From Gordonia sp. OPL2 (lineage in GTDB: Bacteria; Actinomycetota; Actinomycetes; Mycobacteriales; Mycobacteriaceae): a stretch of 60,127 bases of DNA. This document shows positions 60,101 to 60,127 of this stretch, one piece after another (position 1 is the first letter of the stretch; every line of letters starts with the position of its first letter). The notes below the pieces were generated by a model. That model saw only the letters and a list, made by a program, of their open reading frames with translations, searched no databases and was not told the origin of the DNA. The stretch spans positions 1 to 60,127 of the forward strand of contig NZ_RKME01000030.1 of the NCBI RefSeq assembly GCF_003797825.1, read 5' to 3'. The position numbers were made by a program, and so were the translations under genes.

Positions 60101-60127
60101 CGGGATGCGCTTTCGCAGGAGGGGGCG

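Overview
The window is very GC-rich, gene-dense DNA from an actinomycete. An EthA-type monooxygenase, a PPOX-fold F420-type protein, a NDH-2 dehydrogenase, many TetR regulators, GTG starts and tandem GAGCG/CGCTC-type intergenic repeats point to Mycobacteriales, most likely Gordonia or a relative such as Rhodococcus. The genus is an inference. Bases 1-32 are not genomic: they match the Illumina Nextera transposase read-1 adapter with one mismatch, so the left edge is a contig end. I saw no rRNA, tRNA, CRISPR array, insertion sequence or replication origin.

Layout. (1) 33-9,941: truncated lipoprotein, MFS drug exporter with MarR regulator, DsbA-family oxidoreductase, OPT peptide transporter, 2,2-dialkylglycine decarboxylase, enoyl-CoA hydratase, ribokinase-like kinase, YoaK-type membrane protein. 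(2) 10,204-17,145: a tightly coupled operon for oxidative N-demethylation. It holds a cupin and two complete sets of DmmA-like subunit, ferredoxin-domain reductase and heme demethylase, with the heme subunit of set 1 fused to the DmmA-like subunit of set 2; an Amt ammonium/methylammonium transporter follows. (3) 17,189-19,623: TetR plus membrane protein, and a vapBC toxin-antitoxin pair in which both genes are frameshifted. (4) 19,648-28,393: SoxB-like FAD oxidoreductase, M20 hydrolase, HutD protein and LysR regulator, then a type III glutamine synthetase/gamma-glutamylmethylamide synthetase and the three parts of an N-methylglutamate synthase-like enzyme. With block 2 this reads as secondary amine -> methylamine -> gamma-glutamylmethylamide -> N-methylglutamate -> glutamate plus formaldehyde. 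(5) 28,449-36,609: a bicupin quercetinase-like dioxygenase and an alpha/beta hydrolase next to pobA-pcaHGBC and an IclR regulator. This is the protocatechuate branch, with two copies of one 15-bp operator. (6) 36,581-47,503: hydrolases, acyl-CoA ligase with cyclase, an XRE-TetR fusion regulator, a second ligase broken by an in-frame TGA, and a thiolase-TetR-acyl-CoA dehydrogenase operon. (7) 47,670-51,675: quinol-monooxygenase-like protein and TetR, divergent from a Rieske oxygenase with a dehydrogenase-like partner and a PPOX protein. (8) 51,721-60,100: DJ-1/PfpI protein, FAD oxidase with a repeat-encoded glycine loop, PucR regulator divergent from ethA, two small membrane proteins, NDH-2 and a FrsA-like hydrolase.

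The most unusual feature is the duplicated and cross-fused N-demethylase operon, physically linked to methylamine assimilation genes. The second is the pairing of a flavonol-dioxygenase-like bicupin with the pathway that would consume its protocatechuate product. Functions are assigned by reading motifs and family resemblance; no database search was run.
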